Notes: generated from the sequence alone by a model not told the origin. 33,775 bases of DNA from Caulobacteraceae bacterium (GCA_947447115.1 CANFKD010000012.1:1-33775); one strand, 5' to 3'. Numbered from the stretch's first letter, positions 1 through 9,932 are shown. Translations and numbers: made by a program.

Positions 1-2
1 CA

Positions 3-152
3 GAGGGCAACGAGGACAACTGGCCAGCGGCCCCAGGCTTTATGAAGCACGAACCTTCACCCTTAGAAAAAGACGCCCCCGCCACGTTCTGGAAGAACGC
101 AACTCGACTTCTACACGACGCAACGACCGGCGCAAACCCGCACTGGCTCTGA
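3..152 (+). CDS. 3' end of a CDS truncated by the window edge (unknown product)
   Basis: Frame open from base 3 to a TGA at 150-152; translation EGNEDNWPAAPGFMKHEPSPLEKDAPATFWKNATRLLHDATTGANPHWL. No family recognised. Confidence 0.4.
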   Translation, partial: EGNEDNWPAAPGFMKHEPSPLEKDAPATFWKNATRLLHDATTGANPHWL

Positions 153-251
153 CAAGGCTTTTGGACCGCTAGAAAGACTCGCGCCAGCAAAAACCGCACG
201 CAACATGTCGGAGGGCACTTGAAGCCATCGCCGCTTTGCGGTTTGTCACAC

Positions 252-286
252 AGAGGGTAGGGTTTTGATCCTCTATTCTACCCTCT
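252..286. repeat. Inverted repeat AGAGGGTAG / CTACCCTCT (9-bp arms, 17-nt spacer) upstream of sspB
   Basis: Arms at 252-260 and 278-286 are exact reverse complements; 38 bp before the sspB ATG. Confidence 0.6.
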
Positions 287-323
287 CAATTTGCGACCCG
301 GTTCTGGAAAGTGACGACCCCAA

Positions 324-797
324 ATGTCTAGAGATAAGATCACCCCAGACGAGATGCATTATGATCAGATGGCGCAAGAGGCTCTGCGCGGGGTCGTGAA
401 GGCCGCTTTGCAGCGTGCAGCCTCGCCTGCCGGTATTCCGGGTGCGCACCATTTCTATGTCTCCTTCAAGACCATGGCGGCGGGGGTTTCGATTCCAGCG
501 GACTTGCTCGCCAAGTTTCCAGAAGAGATGACCATCGTCTTGCAACACCAGTTCTGGGATCTGGTGGTGGCTGAAACCCTGTTTTCGATCACCCTGAGCT
601 TTGGTGGTCAGCCCAAGCGCATGACGGTGCCCTATGTGGCCGTGTCGCGCTTCTTTGACCCCAGCGTGCAGTTCATGCTGCAGTTCGATGTCGAGGTGCC
701 TGAGGTCGAGCCGACCCCGCCTGAGCCGGACACCAAGGCCGAGCCTGTGTCCGAGGGGCCCAAGATTGTTTCCCTCGACCAATTCCGGAAGAAATAG
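324..797 (+). CDS. sspB: SspB family (alpha-type) ClpXP adaptor protein
   Basis: 157 aa ORF; ...HHFYVSFKT...GVSIPADLLAKFPEEMTIVLQHQFWDLVV... typical of alphaproteobacterial SspB. Confidence 0.85.
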   Translation: MSRDKITPDEMHYDQMAQEALRGVVKAALQRAASPAGIPGAHHFYVSFKTMAAGVSIPADLLAKFPEEMTIVLQHQFWDLVVAETLFSITLSFGGQPKRMTVPYVAVSRFFDPSVQFMLQFDVEVPEVEPTPPEPDTKAEPVSEGPKIVSLDQFRKK

Positions 798-801
798 ACC
801 C

Positions 802-1281
802 ATGAGTGACGCCATCGCCCCAGAGAGCGCCCCTGAGAAAGTGATCCTAACGGACGAACAGCTTCTTGCACGCTTCCAAGGCAGCAAGAACCCCCCACCC
901 GGCTCGGCCCTGCTGGGCTTTCGGATGGTTGCCGTGAACCGCGAAGCCATGACCGTCGAGGTCGCCTTCGATGCCAAGCCCGATTTTTGCAATCCCATGC
1001 GACAGATTCAAGGCGGCTATCTTTGCGCTATGCTGGATGAGTGCATGTCTGTGGCCGGAATGGTGGCATCGGACATGACCTGCGTTCTGCCGACCTTGGA
1101 GATGAAGACCAGCTTCCTGCGTCCCGGACTTCCGGGTCCTATTCGCGGCATCGGGCGGGTGATCAAATATGGCCGCACCATCGCCTTTACCGAGGGCGAG
1201 CTCTATGACGCCGAAGGCCGGTTGCTGGCCAAGGCTACGGCAACGGCCATCCCCACCCCCTTCACCAAGTTCAAAAAATAG
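802..1281 (+). CDS. PaaI family thioesterase (hotdog fold)
   Basis: Start placed at ATG 802 (MSDAIAPES...) inside the longer ORF 634-1281; hotdog-like ...FCNPMRQIQGGYLCAMLDECMSVAG.... Confidence 0.8.
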   Translation: MSDAIAPESAPEKVILTDEQLLARFQGSKNPPPGSALLGFRMVAVNREAMTVEVAFDAKPDFCNPMRQIQGGYLCAMLDECMSVAGMVASDMTCVLPTLEMKTSFLRPGLPGPIRGIGRVIKYGRTIAFTEGELYDAEGRLLAKATATAIPTPFTKFKK

Positions 1282-1291
1282 GAACCAGACC

Positions 1292-2083
1292 ATGGGGCTA
1301 TGGCGGGGTTTGGTTTGGCTTGTTCTCAGCGGCCTGCTGATCCTGCGGCCTGCTCCAGCCATGGCAGACGAGGCCGGGCCCTTTTCCGATTGGGCGGCGG
1401 TCGTCGTCGCCGGAGACTGGCACGCCCATAGCGGTGCCCCGTCCGAAGTTTTTGACAATGCAAGGCGCGATATCGCCAAGTCGCTGGTCCAGATCGGCTT
1501 TTCAGCGGACAATCTGCGCCAGCTCTCGGTCCGTCCAGAGCGCTATGCTAAGGTCGGGGCCCTGCCGACAAAGCCGCGTCAGCTCTTTGAGACCTTGGGT
1601 CAACTGACAGCCAAGGCGACGGGCGGATGCCTTGTCTACATTACCTCCCATGGCGCGCCGGAGGGCATTGTCTTTGGAGAGCAACTTCTCGCCCCCGGCG
1701 TTTTGGCTGAGATCATCAATCGGACCTGCGCAGACCGGCCGACCGTCGCGGTGATCAGCGCCTGCTTTTCAGGGGTCTTTGTCCCGCCGCTCGCCGGGTC
1801 GGATCGCATGATCTTGACGGCTGCGAGACCCGATCGCACCTCTTTTGGTTGCGGCGAGGCCGATGTCTACACCTTCTTTGACACCTGTTTTCTGCAGGAA
1901 ATGCCTAAGGCCATGGGCTTTCCAGCCCTCGCCAATGGGGTGCGGGCCTGCGTCAGCGATAGGGAAAGCCGAGAGGGCGTGTCGCCCGCCTCTGAACCGC
2001 AACTGTTCATTGGACCCCATTTGCGGCCGATCCTTGCCCTCTATCCCTTTGCCAAACCGAGCACAGCCCAACCTTCGCGATAA
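1292..2083 (+). CDS. C13 family (legumain-like) peptidase with N-terminal signal peptide
   Basis: Start at ATG 1292; hydrophobic leader MGLWRGLVWLVLSGLLILRPAPAMA; putative catalytic His in YITSHGAPEG and Cys in VISACFSG. Confidence 0.8.
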   Translation: MGLWRGLVWLVLSGLLILRPAPAMADEAGPFSDWAAVVVAGDWHAHSGAPSEVFDNARRDIAKSLVQIGFSADNLRQLSVRPERYAKVGALPTKPRQLFETLGQLTAKATGGCLVYITSHGAPEGIVFGEQLLAPGVLAEIINRTCADRPTVAVISACFSGVFVPPLAGSDRMILTAARPDRTSFGCGEADVYTFFDTCFLQEMPKAMGFPALANGVRACVSDRESREGVSPASEPQLFIGPHLRPILALYPFAKPSTAQPSR

Positions 2084-2198
2084 TACAGATTGGGCAAGAC
2101 AATCCTTTATTGCGGTCGTTGGGTGGCCTAAAAGCCCTGTACCAAGGGGTAGGCTTGCCGAACGCGGCATCTGAAATCGCTAGGGTCGAGGTAAGCGG

Positions 2199-4424
2199 AT
2201 GTCACTGTCACCAAAGACGATCTGGACGGGTCTGCTCGCAGCAGCCCTTTCGCTGGCCACGACGGCCGGTTGGAGCCAAGAGGCGAAGACGACCGGTCCG
2301 GTCTCTGCAGCAGCGCCCGCGATCAGCTCGGCTCCCGTGACCACGCCCTTAGCGACAAAGCCTGTGACGCAGGCGCGTCAATATCCGAAGAGATCCTATC
2401 GGTCCTATTACAAAGCGCGTCGGACCGTAGGGCCCGCCGCTGCGGGTCTGACCGCCGCCGCTATTGCTACTCCCGTAAAGACGACTCCAGCCATCGTCAC
2501 GCCTGTGACCCCGACCCAACCGGCCCGTCCCGGCGCGCGTCTTGCCCCCGGAACCGCGATTCCACCGGCGGAGCTCGAGGCCTATGTCGATGGGCTCGTT
2601 CGGCGCAGCATGGAGCGGGATCACATTGCCGGTGTCACTGTGTCCATCGTCCAGAACGGCCAGATTGTCCTGAAAAAGGGCTATGGCCTGGCCCAACTTT
2701 CTCCGGCCAAGGCCGTTAATCCAGACCAGACCCTGTTTCGGCTGGCCTCCATTTCCAAGACCTTCACCTGGATGGCCTTGATGAAGGAGGTCGAGGCGGG
2801 ACACCTTCGTCTTGACGCGCCGGTCAATCTCTATCTGCCAGAAAAGCTGCAGATCAAGGATCAGGGCTTTAAGCAGCCCATTCTCGTGCGAGATCTGATG
2901 AGCCACACCCCCGGCTTTGAAGATAAGGCGATGGGCCAGTTGTTTGAACGCGACGAGAGCCGCATTCGCCCCCTCGCCACCTATCTGCGCCAAGAACGGC
3001 CCGATCGGGTCCGCGAGTCAGGACAGGTCTCGACCTATTCGAACTATGGCGCAGCCCTTGGCGGCGAGATCTCATCCTATGTGTCAGGCAAGCCGTTTGA
3101 GAGCCTGATCGAAGGCGGCATTATCCGCCCGCTCGGCCTGAACCACACCACCTTCCGCGAGCCCTATGCGGCCCGCGCGGATCTGCCAGCCCCCATGTCC
3201 GCAGCCTTAGCAGCTCAGGTTTCGGATGGGTTCTATTGGAACGGCGCGTCCTTTGTGCCCAAGACCTTTGAGCATGTCAGCCAGATCGCACCTGCCGGTT
3301 CGGCAAGTTCCACCGCAGCCGATATGGCCCGCTATATGCAGCTGATCCTCAATGGCGGGACGATTGATGATCAAGTGATCTATAGCCCAACCACCGCCAA
3401 AGCCTTCCGCACGCCGCTGCGCGATCAAACATCAAGCCAGAACGGTTGGGATCACGGCTTTATTGAATATCCGTTGCCTGGTGGGTTCAAGGGTCAGGGT
3501 CACGAGGGCGATACCCTTCTGTTCCACTCTAACATGGTGACGGTTCCAGACCTGAACCTCGGCATCTTCATCGCGACCAATACCTCCACTGGAGACGCCA
3601 TTGCGGCGAGCCTTCCTGCTCGGATCGTTGAGCAATATTACGCAACGCCGACCCTGAAGCCTTTTGCCGGTACGCCGGAACTGGCATCGCAGGCCAAAAT
3701 CTATGAGGGCTCGTACCTGTCCACACGCCGCGCCTACAGCGGTTTGGAGCGGTTCGTCGGGTCCATCATAGGTGAAGCCTCGGTCGAGGTGACCAAGGAC
3801 GGTACCTTGCTGCTCAACCGTGGCGGTACCATCAAGGCTTATGTGCTCAGCAGCCGCCCCGGCTGGCTGGTCAATGTCAACGGCGTCGAAGAGATCAAGT
3901 TTGATATCGTAGATGGCAAGGCTGTTCGTTTCTATGACCCGATGGCCACTCAAGCCTTCGAGCGCGAGAACCCACTGACATCAAGATCAACCCTAACCCT
4001 CTTTGCTGCCCTAACGGCGCTCTGTTCGGTCGCTGCCATTGTTGGACTGTTCACCCGCGATCGCCGCGAGTTCCGTCAGACCCCGACCCAAGGCCGCGCG
4101 GGCCTGATGCAGACCTCAATTGCGGGGCTGTGGCTCGCAGCCATGACCATGGTCGGCCTTTGGGCCAGCGTGGCCTCAGACATCAGTCAAGTCTTCTATA
4201 GCTGGCCCGACAGCCTCGTGACCCTCGCCTCGTCCTGCGCGCTAGTGGCCAGCCTGTTGACCGGCATCATCTTGCTGATGATGACCAATATCTGGCGCGG
4301 TGGACGGCGCGTGGACAGCTGGACGAACTGGCGCAAGCTGCGGTTCAGCATGTCGACCCTGATCTTCACGATCTTCTCGATATTGGTTGCGTTGCGAGGC
4401 GGACTGGAGCCTTGGAACAGCTAA
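2199..4424 (+). CDS. Serine hydrolase, beta-lactamase (class C/PBP-like) family, with C-terminal membrane segments
   Basis: 741 aa; SxxK motif (LASISKTF), YSN motif (STYSNYG), signal peptide, hydrophobic helices in the last ~130 aa. Confidence 0.85.
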   Translation: MSLSPKTIWTGLLAAALSLATTAGWSQEAKTTGPVSAAAPAISSAPVTTPLATKPVTQARQYPKRSYRSYYKARRTVGPAAAGLTAAAIATPVKTTPAIVTPVTPTQPARPGARLAPGTAIPPAELEAYVDGLVRRSMERDHIAGVTVSIVQNGQIVLKKGYGLAQLSPAKAVNPDQTLFRLASISKTFTWMALMKEVEAGHLRLDAPVNLYLPEKLQIKDQGFKQPILVRDLMSHTPGFEDKAMGQLFERDESRIRPLATYLRQERPDRVRESGQVSTYSNYGAALGGEISSYVSGKPFESLIEGGIIRPLGLNHTTFREPYAARADLPAPMSAALAAQVSDGFYWNGASFVPKTFEHVSQIAPAGSASSTAADMARYMQLILNGGTIDDQVIYSPTTAKAFRTPLRDQTSSQNGWDHGFIEYPLPGGFKGQGHEGDTLLFHSNMVTVPDLNLGIFIATNTSTGDAIAASLPARIVEQYYATPTLKPFAGTPELASQAKIYEGSYLSTRRAYSGLERFVGSIIGEASVEVTKDGTLLLNRGGTIKAYVLSSRPGWLVNVNGVEEIKFDIVDGKAVRFYDPMATQAFERENPLTSRSTLTLFAALTALCSVAAIVGLFTRDRREFRQTPTQGRAGLMQTSIAGLWLAAMTMVGLWASVASDISQVFYSWPDSLVTLASSCALVASLLTGIILLMMTNIWRGGRRVDSWTNWRKLRFSMSTLIFTIFSILVALRGGLEPWNS

Positions 4425-4428
4425 GGCC

Positions 4429-4812
4429 CTAGCGCAGGCCCGGCGGCACCGGCAGGTCGCCGCGTCGGTCAACCCGGATGGTGATCCGCTCGCGCTCGCC
4501 TGCCCGTCGCTCGACCAACAGCCGCGCGACCTGAGCATCGTCGTGAAAGGCATAGCCCTTGATGGCGTCAAGCAGGGCCTTGGCCAGATTGTCGAGGTCC
4601 ATCCACGGCGGATCGCCGACATAGTCCATCATGATCTCGACGGCATATTCGCCCCAAGCGGGTCTGGCACCGCGCCATTCCTTGCGGAAGAACTCATGGA
4701 CCAGCGGCTTATAATATTTGGCCTGGGTGGTTAGACCCTCGACCGTGATCTCAAGTCCGCCGCCGATCTCGCGCGCGCGCACCTTGCCCTTGCCTGTCCA
4801 GTCTTCGCTCAT
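4429..4812 (-). CDS. RusA-like endodeoxyribonuclease (Holliday junction resolvase family)
   Basis: 127 aa; PPWMDLDNLAKALLDAIKGYAFHDDAQVARLLVERR matches the RusA DxDN...DAL/I...DDAQV signature. Confidence 0.8.
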   Translation of the reverse strand: MSEDWTGKGKVRAREIGGGLEITVEGLTTQAKYYKPLVHEFFRKEWRGARPAWGEYAVEIMMDYVGDPPWMDLDNLAKALLDAIKGYAFHDDAQVARLLVERRAGERERITIRVDRRGDLPVPPGLR

Positions 4813-4929
4813 GGGAGAAAGTCATAACCTCATGCGCTCGATCTGCCCATCACCCTTTGCAGCCGCGCTCTGGGAGGTTAAACCCCACGCCAGACCCTTT
4901 ACTGTGACACCCGCCCAAGGACCGTTGCC

Positions 4930-6321
4930 ATGACTGCCACCCGCACAGAGACCGATACTTTTGGACCGATCGAGGTTGAGTCCTCACGCTATTGGGGCGC
5001 GCAGTCCCAGCGTTCGATCGGAAACTTCAAGATTGGCTGGGAAAAGCAGCCCCTGCCGGTGGTTCGTGCGCTGGGTATCGTCAAGCGGGCAGCGGCCGAG
5101 GCCAATATCGCCCTCGGCCGTCTCGACCCCAAACTGGCCCAGACCATCGCCGAAGCGGCGCAAGAGGTCATCGACGGCAAGCTGAACGACCATTTCCCTC
5201 TGGTGGTCTGGCAGACCGGGTCTGGCACCCAGTCCAACATGAACGCCAACGAAGTCATTTCGAACCGCGCTATTGAGATACTTGGCGGTGAGATGGGCTC
5301 CAAAAAGCCGGTTCATCCCAATGATCACGTCAATATGAGCCAGTCCTCGAACGACACCTATCCCACGGCCATGCACATTGCCGCCGCCGAACAGGTGGTC
5401 AACGACCTTCTGCCCGCGCTCAAGCACCTGCACGCCTCGCTGCTGGCCAAGCAGGAAGAGTTTAAAGACATCATCAAGATTGGCCGCACCCATACGCAGG
5501 ACGCCACCCCCCTGACGCTCGGCCAAGAATTTTCCGGCTATGCCCAGCAGGTCGCCAATGCCATCCGCCGCATCGAGATGACCCTGCCCGGCATTTTGGA
5601 ACTGGCTCAAGGCGGCACCGCCGTCGGTACTGGCCTCAATGCCCCCGTCGGATTTGCCGAAAAGGTTGCCGAGCGGATCGCGGCCCTGACCGGCCTGCCG
5701 TTCACCACGGCCCCGAACAAGTTCGAAGCCCTCGCCGCGCATGATGCCCTCGTCTTTGGTCACGGCGCGATCAATTCAGCGGCGGCGGCCCTGTTCAAGA
5801 TCGCCAACGATATTCGCTTCTTGGGTTCAGGACCCCGCTCAGGCCTTGGCGAACTATCCTTACCCGAGAACGAACCTGGCTCCTCGATCATGCCCGGCAA
5901 GGTCAATCCCACCCAGTGCGAGGCCATGACCATGGTCTGCGCTCAAGTGTTCGGCAATCAGACGACCATGACCGTGGCCGGCAGCCAAGGTCACTTCGAA
6001 CTGAACGTCTTCAACCCGGTCATGGCCTATAATTTCCTCCAGTCGGTTCGCCTGCTGGCCGACGCCTCGATCTCCTTTGCCGACAATTGCGTGGTCGGCA
6101 TCGAGGCTCGCCGCGACAATATCAAGGCGGCGCTGGACCGGTCCTTGATGCTGGTCACCGCATTGGCCCCCAAGATCGGCTATGACAATGCCGCCAAGAT
6201 CGCCAAGACGGCGCACAAGAACGGCACCACCTTGCGCGAAGAGGCGGTCGGTGGCGGCTATGTCACCGATGAGGAATTTGACGCCGTCGTGCGCCCAGAG
6301 ACCATGATCGCACCGGGCTGA
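4930..6321 (+). CDS. fumC: Class II fumarate hydratase
   Basis: 463 aa; [24 protein letters not shown]..., [15 protein letters not shown] signature. Confidence 0.97.
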   Translation: MTATRTETDTFGPIEVESSRYWGAQSQRSIGNFKIGWEKQPLPVVRALGIVKRAAAEANIALGRLDPKLAQTIAEAAQEVIDGKLNDHFPLVVWQTGSGTQSNMNANEVISNRAIEILGGEMGSKKPVHPNDHVNMSQSSNDTYPTAMHIAAAEQVVNDLLPALKHLHASLLAKQEEFKDIIKIGRTHTQDATPLTLGQEFSGYAQQVANAIRRIEMTLPGILELAQGGTAVGTGLNAPVGFAEKVAERIAALTGLPFTTAPNKFEALAAHDALVFGHGAINSAAAALFKIANDIRFLGSGPRSGLGELSLPENEPGSSIMPGKVNPTQCEAMTMVCAQVFGNQTTMTVAGSQGHFELNVFNPVMAYNFLQSVRLLADASISFADNCVVGIEARRDNIKAALDRSLMLVTALAPKIGYDNAAKIAKTAHKNGTTLREEAVGGGYVTDEEFDAVVRPETMIAPG

Positions 6322-6325
6322 CCCT

Positions 6326-6502
6326 ATGGCCGACCTGATCAATCTGAACAGAGCGCGAAAATCGAAGGCCAAGGCGGAAAATTCTGCCGAGGCCGTTCAG
6401 AACCGCCTTCGCTTTGGCCAAACCAAGGCCCAGAAGGCGAATCTGCGTCTGGAGCAGACCCGAGCCGCCCGCAAGCTTGACGGTGCTAAACAAGAAATTT
6501 AG
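6326..6502 (+). CDS. DUF4169-like small protein
   Basis: 58 aa ORF below the supplied track's length cutoff; MADLINLNRARKSKAKAENSAEAVQNRLRFGQTKAQKANLRLEQTRAARKLDGAKQEI; starts 5 bp after the fumC stop. Confidence 0.75.
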   Translation: MADLINLNRARKSKAKAENSAEAVQNRLRFGQTKAQKANLRLEQTRAARKLDGAKQEI

Positions 6503-6505
6503 CAC
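6483..6505. promoter_or_regulatory. Palindromic box A upstream of fliF: GTGCTAAA-CAAGAAA-TTTAGCAC
   Basis: Exact 8-bp arms (6483-6490, 6498-6505) separated by 7 nt; spans the DUF4169-like stop codon. Contains TAAA-N7-TTTA. Confidence 0.5.
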
Positions 6506-6517
6506 TTTAGCCAATGT

Positions 6518-6534
6518 GTAAACGTCTCGTTTAC
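6518..6534. promoter_or_regulatory. Palindromic box B upstream of fliF: GTAAACG-TCT-CGTTTAC
   Basis: Exact 7-bp arms (6518-6524, 6528-6534) with 3-nt centre; contains TAAA-N7-TTTA, same geometry as box A. Confidence 0.5.
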
Positions 6535-6602
6535 CTTGTACTGGGAAATTACTGCCTAGCGACAAGGGTGCCAACCTGCGTCGCCTAAGAAGGGCGTAAG
6601 GC

Positions 6603-8222
6603 GTGGAACAGTTCATCAGTGCGCTACAGCGGTTCGGGATCGGCCGCCTCGCTGCCATTATCGGCGTTTCCGCCGGTGTGGCGGCTGCGCTATTTGCGTT
6701 GATTTTGAACTTTGGTTCGGCCCCCCAATCCCTGCTCTATTCCAACCTCGATCTGAAAGAAGCCTCCACGATCACCGCCGCCCTCGATCAGGCCGGGATC
6801 AAATATGACGCCAAGGGTGACGGCTCGACCATCTTCGTTGCCCGTGACAAGGTTGGCTCAACGCGCATGCTGCTCGCCGGCAAGGGGTTGCCGAGCACGG
6901 GGTCTGTTGGCTACGAAATATTTGATCAGACCAATGCGCTCGGTCAGACTGATTTTGTTCAGAACCTGAACCGTCAGCGCGCGCTTGAAGGCGAGTTGGC
7001 CCGGACCATCCGCTCGCAGGAATGGGTCAATTTCTCTCGTGTCCAACTGTCCATGCCCAAGCGTGAACTGTTCGAAGATGCGCCTCAGCCCCCCACCGCC
7101 GCCGTGACCATCGGCGTCAATGGTCGTGCACCGACGGCTGAACAGGTTCGGTCACTGCAAAATCTGGTGGCCAGTGCTGTTCCCGGCCTGATGCCGGAAA
7201 AGGTCACCATCGTTGATCAGAAGGGCAAGCTTTTGGCCGGAGGTCAGAGCGATAGCCTCGGTGCCGCTGGCGAAGAACGCCGCAACGAAGCCGAAGAAGC
7301 CATTCGCCGTAAGGTCCGCGATCTGGTCGAGGGCGTTGTGGGCCCTGGCAAGGTCCGCGTTAACGTCACCGCCGTTCTGGATCTGGCCCGCGTGACGGTC
7401 CAAGAAAGCAAATATGACCCCGATGGCCAGGTGGTCCGCTCGACCCAGACCGTCGACGAAAATGCCAAGGAAAATAAGCCTGACAATACGGGTCAGGCCA
7501 CTGTCGCCAACAATATCCCCGGAGGTACCGGAGCAGCGACACCCGCAGACCCGACCCTGAATGCCAGTGGCCGGACTGAAGAAACCACGAACTTCGAAAT
7601 TTCGAGCACCAACACCACCACCATCACCGAGCCTGGTCAGGTCAAAAAACTATCGGTCGCCGTCGCAGTCGATGGCCTGACCTCGGTCGGTAAGGACGGC
7701 AAGCCAACCCCCTACAAGCCGCGCACGGCCGAGGAAATGAAGCGGATTGAAGATCTGGTTCGCTCTGCCGTTGGCTTCGATCAGGCCCGGGGCGACACGG
7801 TGACCGTAACCAATGTCCAGTTCGCGCGCGATGACGGTCTGGTCGGCGGTGTGGTGGCTGGCTCGCCCTTGGCTGGCTTTGACAAGAACGACATCATGCG
7901 GGCCGCCGAACTCGGTATCCTGACCATCGTTGCCTTGCTGGTCATCTTCTTCGTTGTCCGGCCACTCTTGGCCACGGCACGGGGTGAGAGCAGTGGGCGG
8001 ATGGCCCTCGTCGGACAGGGCGGCACCGGACAGTTGGCCCTAGCCAATCCAGACGGTTCGCTTCCTGCCCTGTCGGATGGCGGCATTGACGCCCGCATCG
8101 ATATTGCGCGGATTGAAGGACAGGTGAAGTCCTCCTCGGTCCGCAGCGTCGCTGACTTTGTGAACAATAACCCGGAAGAGTCGATCTCGATCATCCGGGG
8201 CTGGTTGCATGAGGCCACATGA
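6603..8222 (+). CDS. fliF: Flagellar MS-ring protein FliF (GTG start)
   Basis: 539 aa; [26 protein letters not shown]..., typical FliF N-terminus and C-terminal TM followed by FliG-binding tail. Confidence 0.96.
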   Translation: MEQFISALQRFGIGRLAAIIGVSAGVAAALFALILNFGSAPQSLLYSNLDLKEASTITAALDQAGIKYDAKGDGSTIFVARDKVGSTRMLLAGKGLPSTGSVGYEIFDQTNALGQTDFVQNLNRQRALEGELARTIRSQEWVNFSRVQLSMPKRELFEDAPQPPTAAVTIGVNGRAPTAEQVRSLQNLVASAVPGLMPEKVTIVDQKGKLLAGGQSDSLGAAGEERRNEAEEAIRRKVRDLVEGVVGPGKVRVNVTAVLDLARVTVQESKYDPDGQVVRSTQTVDENAKENKPDNTGQATVANNIPGGTGAATPADPTLNASGRTEETTNFEISSTNTTTITEPGQVKKLSVAVAVDGLTSVGKDGKPTPYKPRTAEEMKRIEDLVRSAVGFDQARGDTVTVTNVQFARDDGLVGGVVAGSPLAGFDKNDIMRAAELGILTIVALLVIFFVVRPLLATARGESSGRMALVGQGGTGQLALANPDGSLPALSDGGIDARIDIARIEGQVKSSSVRSVADFVNNNPEESISIIRGWLHEAT

Positions 8223-9250
8223 GCCCGCGCGCAGGAAAAAAAGGGATTACAAACTCTAGCGGCCTGACCGGCGCGGAGAAGGCTGCCGTCATTCTGCTGT
8301 CGTTGGGTGAGGATGCTCAGGCCATCTGGGAAGGTCTGGACGACGAAGAGGTCAAGGATATCTCCTCGGCCATGGCTAGCCTCGGCGCGGTGCCATCAAG
8401 CGTGGTTGAAGACCTATTGATGGAGTTTGTCTCCGGTCTTTCGACGACCGGCGCCATCATGGGCTCCTATGAACAGACCCAGCGTCTTCTGAACGCGTTC
8501 CTGCCATCGGAAAAGGTCGACTCCCTAATGGAGGAGATCCGTGGTCCGGCAGGCCGGACCATGTGGGACAAGCTGGCCAATGTTAACGAGGCCGTGCTCG
8601 CCAACTATCTGAAGAACGAATATCCACAGACCGTTGCTGTGGTGCTGTCCAAGATCAAAGGCGATCACGCGGCACGCGTTCTGTCCGCCCTGCCCGAGGA
8701 TTTTGCGCTGGAATGCGTCACCCGCATGCTGCGGATGGAGCCGGTTCAGCGCGAGATCTTGGACAAGATCGAACTGACCCTGCGCAATGAGTTCATGTCC
8801 AACCTGGCCCGCACCGCCAAGCGCGACAGCCACGAAATGATGGCCGACATCTTCAACAATTTCGACCGCCAAACCGAGTCGCGTTTCCTCAGCGCCTTGG
8901 AAGAACGCACCCGCGAGAGCGCCGAGCGTATCCGTGCCCTGATGTTCGTGTTCGAAGACCTCGCCAAGCTCGACCCCGGCGGGGTGCAGACCCTCCTTCG
9001 CGCCGTGGAAAAGGATCAGTTGGGTCTGGCCCTCAAGGGCTCGTCCGATGCCCTGCGCGAACTGTTCTTCTCCAATATGAGCGAGCGCGCCTCGAAGATC
9101 ATGCGCGACGACATGGAATCTATGGGCCCCGTGCGTCTGAAGGACGTTGATGCGGCCCAGATGGCCATGGTTCAGGTCGCCAAGGATCTTGCCGCTCGCG
9201 GCGAAATCATGATGGCCGGCCAGGGCGGCGACGATGAGTTGATCTACTAA
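8219..9250 (+). CDS. fliG: Flagellar motor switch protein FliG
   Basis: 343 aa; [17 protein letters not shown]...; ATGA overlap with fliF. Confidence 0.96.
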   Translation: MSPRAGKKGITNSSGLTGAEKAAVILLSLGEDAQAIWEGLDDEEVKDISSAMASLGAVPSSVVEDLLMEFVSGLSTTGAIMGSYEQTQRLLNAFLPSEKVDSLMEEIRGPAGRTMWDKLANVNEAVLANYLKNEYPQTVAVVLSKIKGDHAARVLSALPEDFALECVTRMLRMEPVQREILDKIELTLRNEFMSNLARTAKRDSHEMMADIFNNFDRQTESRFLSALEERTRESAERIRALMFVFEDLAKLDPGGVQTLLRAVEKDQLGLALKGSSDALRELFFSNMSERASKIMRDDMESMGPVRLKDVDAAQMAMVQVAKDLAARGEIMMAGQGGDDELIY

Positions 9251-9251
9251 G

Positions 9252-9917
9252 ATGACCGACGGCGCGCCCCGCAAATTCAGCTTTGATACGGTCTTCGACG
9301 AGGAGGGCGGCATTGCCTATGCCCCACCCAAGCAGAAGCGTATCTTTACCCTCGAAGAGGTGACGCAGATCCGGGCGGAATGTTTCGAAGAGGGTCAGCA
9401 TTCAGCCCTCGTGATTGCCGAGCAAGCCGCCGCCGCCGCGCTGCAGGGTATAGCCCATGCGGCCCAGGCGGCCCTTTCAACCCTTGTCCAGATCGCCCAT
9501 GACCATCGGGTGGAATCGGCGGAACTGTCCCTCGCCTGCGCGCGGCAAATTGCCGATGCGGCCCTCGAGCAGTTTCCAGACGCCCCTGCCCGTGCGGCGC
9601 TTGATGTCCTTGCGGCTGAGATTACGACCGGGCCGCGCCTCACCGTTCGGGCCTCTGTCGATCTGGTTGAGCGGTTCCAAAGGACGCTGGATGAACAGGC
9701 CCAAGCCTTGGGCATGCCTGGACAGATCATCGTCAAGGCAGACCCCATGATGCCGCACGCCGCCTTCCACTTTGATTGGGGCGATGGCCGCGCCAGCTAT
9801 GACCCGACCGTCACGGCTGAGCGGGTCGCTCAAGCCCTACACAACGCCTTGATCGCCGAGGGCATGCATGCCGAAGCGATCAATCCCCACGCTCTTCCTT
9901 CCACCATCAACCCCTAA
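9252..9917 (+). CDS. fliH: FliH-like flagellar assembly protein (flbE in Caulobacter)
   Basis: 221 aa; position between fliG and fliN; FliH-like ...VDLVERFQRTLDEQAQALGMPGQIIVKADPMM.... Confidence 0.75.
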   Translation: MTDGAPRKFSFDTVFDEEGGIAYAPPKQKRIFTLEEVTQIRAECFEEGQHSALVIAEQAAAAALQGIAHAAQAALSTLVQIAHDHRVESAELSLACARQIADAALEQFPDAPARAALDVLAAEITTGPRLTVRASVDLVERFQRTLDEQAQALGMPGQIIVKADPMMPHAAFHFDWGDGRASYDPTVTAERVAQALHNALIAEGMHAEAINPHALPSTINP

Positions 9918-9932
9918 GAGAGAGGTCTGCCC

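Noticed and set aside
634-801. N-terminal extension of the thioesterase ORF
   Set aside because: Overlaps sspB in another frame; the ATG at 802 gives a normal PaaI-like N-terminus.
273-998. Long antisense ORF over sspB and thioesterase (241 aa), and similar antisense ORFs across the window
   Set aside because: High-GC shadow ORFs opposite well-recognised genes; no family-like sequence.
4429-4812. RusA as evidence of a prophage
   Set aside because: No other phage genes, integrase, att repeats or tRNA nearby; flanks are core genes.
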